Shown here one piece after another: positions 31,854 to 33,556 of a stretch of 33,556 nt of DNA (position 1 is the stretch's first letter; the number at the start of each line of letters is the position of its first letter). The stretch comes from 'Osedax' symbiont bacterium Rs2_46_30_T18 (GTDB lineage: Bacteria; Pseudomonadota; Gammaproteobacteria; Pseudomonadales; Balneatricaceae): NCBI GenBank assembly GCA_002163025.1, contig MABF01000130.1, positions 1-33,556 of the forward strand. The letters are read 5' to 3'. The position numbers and the translations under genes are program-made. Below the pieces are notes generated by a model. It ran no database searches, had not been told where the DNA came from, and saw only the letters and a list, made by a program, of their open reading frames with translations.

Positions 31854-33556
31854 TTAGACCAGTCCCTTTTCCACAAACACCTCACGCAACATCGCCACCG
31901 GCATGTTACCAGAGCGCAAATAAACCCGGTGAAACAGCTTATCTATCTCTAGCGCAGTTAACTTATCTGCTTGTGCCTTTATCAAGTCCTGCTTTAATTC
32001 CCACACTAAATGATTGCCCACTAAGTAACACAGCGGGTAACCGCGCTCCTGGGAGTACCAGTTCAATTCAGCGTCGACTCTGCCATCACTAAAACCTGTT
32101 ACCGCCTTAAGCAGTTTAGCGGCATTGACAAAGACATCATCGGATGCGAATTGCAGCGGATATCCTATATCTAAGTACTTTTTATCGCCGCTCATAAAGT
32201 ATAAATCTATCGCCACTCTGGCACTAATGCGAGAAATATCTAGCTTGGCGATAAACCTGGCTTCATCGGTCAGCTCTGCCATATAGCCCTGATCTAACAT
32301 GTAGTCTTCTAACATAGTGGTCCAACCCTCGGCATGCTCCATTGCCGAAAAAGTTTTACGCAGTACTGAACTGTGCATACTGGCCGTGGCCAATTGCAAG
32401 TGATGGCCGGGGATTCCCTCGTGTATCATCATCACTGGAATACCCAGTTCTGTATGCTCGGCCAATAGCGCTTGCGATAAGGTTAAGTACACTAAACTGC
32501 TCTTCATACCCTCTCGCAGTGCCGCAGGTTGCATCATCGCTCCCGCGGGTATCATAGGAGCCATAAAATCGGGTGTTTGCATTATCTGCATCTGCTGTTG
32601 CTCCGGGATGGGAAACAACTGTCGCTGGCTAATAAAAGACTCTATTTTCTCCGCCTCAGCCACGTAGCGGTCTATGACACTGTTTAAATCGCCGTCCAGC
32701 ACTTGTACCGCAAACTTCTTTGCCAGCCATTTCTGTAACTGCTCGACACTGGTATTGGAATCCAGCTGATATTTTTTGATCAACAGTTGTTGCAAATCAC
32801 TAATTTGCGTCTGTGTTTTAGCCACAAAATCGCAAGTAATACTATGAATTTGACCCATACTCAACTCAATGCCGTTACCTTTTATTAAGGCGCTGCACGC
32901 TTGTTCGCCAATCGAAAAATGCTCGCTGGTCTCTAGCGTCGACAACTTTTCGCTGTATTTTCCCAGCGCCTGGTTGGCATTTCGTATGACTTCGGCCAGC
33001 TCTTGGCTGCGCGAATAATCCGCCTTATTCGCCCAATCCAGAATTGATGCAAAAAATTCTGGCAGGCCAGCAATGGTTTCAATATCGATTGCCACCCAGC
33101 GTTTAATCGGCGAATTCAATTGGGCTAATGCCAGCACTAAGAAGCTGGGGACTTGTTTTAGCCGGTCCAGTATATTATCCAGTCGTGACACTGCTGGGCG
33201 CGGATCGTTAGTCACCAGCAAAAACATCCCGGCGCTGATCTGGTCTCCGGCTCTGGGGCATTGCTGCCAGTGAAATTTGCCTTCTACTTGCAACGTTAGC
33301 TGGCGCAATAACTGCCCGGCACCCAATTGCATCAACTTTAAGTCGATGCTCTGATCAAAGTCTGGCTCCGTTTTTGTGTTTACTCTTTGCAGTTGTTGAT
33401 TGAATTTATCTAATCGCAGCAAAAACTGTTCAATCTGCAGCCGTTGCTCAGCGACAGCCTCGCTGCCAATAGCCGGTAACTCAGCCAACTTTTCACTCAC
33501 CCCTAAGGCCACACAGCTGTTGCTGTCTAATGTGAGTAAATCGATATATTGCTCAG
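31854..33556 (-). CDS. DUF885 family protein (putative metallopeptidase), 5' end beyond window
   Basis: The frame is open to the right edge, so the N-terminus is missing. The visible part (567 codons, starting EQYIDLLTLDSNSCVALGV) matches the early region of DUF885 proteins (YLDLL-LDP---T-LG), so an internal GTG at 33512 is unlikely to be the real start. The zinc-peptidase-like motif HEGIPGHHLQ and the following AEGWTTMLEDYMLDQG, RISARVAIDLYFMSG and the C-terminal YLRSGNMPVAMLREVF are typical of the family. Many members are secreted or lipoprotein peptidases; whether this one has a signal peptide cannot be seen. A 127-base gap separates its stop from the PhyH pseudogene start. Confidence 0.9.
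   Translation of the reverse strand, partial: EQYIDLLTLDSNSCVALGVSEKLAELPAIGSEAVAEQRLQIEQFLLRLDKFNQQLQRVNTKTEPDFDQSIDLKLMQLGAGQLLRQLTLQVEGKFHWQQCPRAGDQISAGMFLLVTNDPRPAVSRLDNILDRLKQVPSFLVLALAQLNSPIKRWVAIDIETIAGLPEFFASILDWANKADYSRSQELAEVIRNANQALGKYSEKLSTLETSEHFSIGEQACSALIKGNGIELSMGQIHSITCDFVAKTQTQISDLQQLLIKKYQLDSNTSVEQLQKWLAKKFAVQVLDGDLNSVIDRYVAEAEKIESFISQRQLFPIPEQQQMQIMQTPDFMAPMIPAGAMMQPAALREGMKSSLVYLTLSQALLAEHTELGIPVMMIHEGIPGHHLQLATASMHSSVLRKTFSAMEHAEGWTTMLEDYMLDQGYMAELTDEARFIAKLDISRISARVAIDLYFMSGDKKYLDIGYPLQFASDDVFVNAAKLLKAVTGFSDGRVDAELNWYSQERGYPLCYLVGNHLVWELKQDLIKAQADKLTALEIDKLFHRVYLRSGNMPVAMLREVFVEKGLV

Noticed and set aside
1-33556. CRISPR array, tRNA or rRNA genes, insertion sequence, prophage
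   Set aside because: No spaced direct repeats of CRISPR type, no tRNA-like cloverleaf or conserved T-loop cluster, no rRNA sequence and no transposase or phage protein were recognised by eye; a tRNAscan or ISfinder search would settle it.

Overview
The window is a stretch of bacterial chromosome of moderate GC content. It carries mostly housekeeping and metabolic genes, tightly packed on both strands. The gene content points to a marine-type gammaproteobacterium, perhaps near Cellvibrionales/Spongiibacteraceae or Pseudomonas relatives: a Pseudomonas-type dCTP deaminase (Dcd), an Mrp/ApbC - Dcd - MetG neighbourhood, ETF-ubiquinone oxidoreductase, a single-chain L-serine dehydratase, a DUF2868/DUF3482 pair and a CspA-like protein. 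This taxonomic placement is inference. I saw no rRNA, tRNA, CRISPR array, insertion sequence, integrase or prophage gene.

Left part (1-10.4 kb): a possible C-terminus of a gene cut by the left edge; an Smr-domain protein; folE (tetrahydrofolate/pterin entry) with a clear terminator; and a TolC-family outer membrane protein. Facing these on the minus strand is a run of hopJ-family gene, trmA, mrp, dcd and two unknown genes, the last with an internal duplication. metG is divergent from hopJ.

Middle (10.4-18 kb): an iron/cobamide-type ABC importer operon (binding protein, FecCD permease, ATPase) is divergent from bluB (lower ligand of B12), with a Fur-box-like site between them. An MdoB/LtaS-like membrane phosphoglycerol transferase and a response regulator with two receiver domains, the first degenerate, follow.

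Right-middle (18-27 kb): a membrane-anchored FixH/YtkA-like small protein, sdaA, ETF-QO with a strong terminator, a DUF2461 protein, a WYL-family regulator followed by a RidA-like gene with two palindromes between them, a HAD phosphatase and a lone periplasmic binding protein.

Right end (27-33.6 kb): an operon of DUF2868 membrane protein, DUF3482 GTPase and a FosA-type glutathione transferase with a complete active site; a cold-shock protein with a long leader and strong terminator; a small DUF1315-like gene; a phytanoyl-CoA dioxygenase pseudogene with one nonsense codon and one frameshift; and a DUF885 peptidase-like gene running off the right edge.

Nothing here is clearly a new multi-gene defence or mobile system. 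The least explained parts are the duplicated unknown protein next to dcd, the divergent BluB/ABC-importer locus, the WYL-RidA pair with its operators, and fosA placed in a GTPase/membrane-protein operon.
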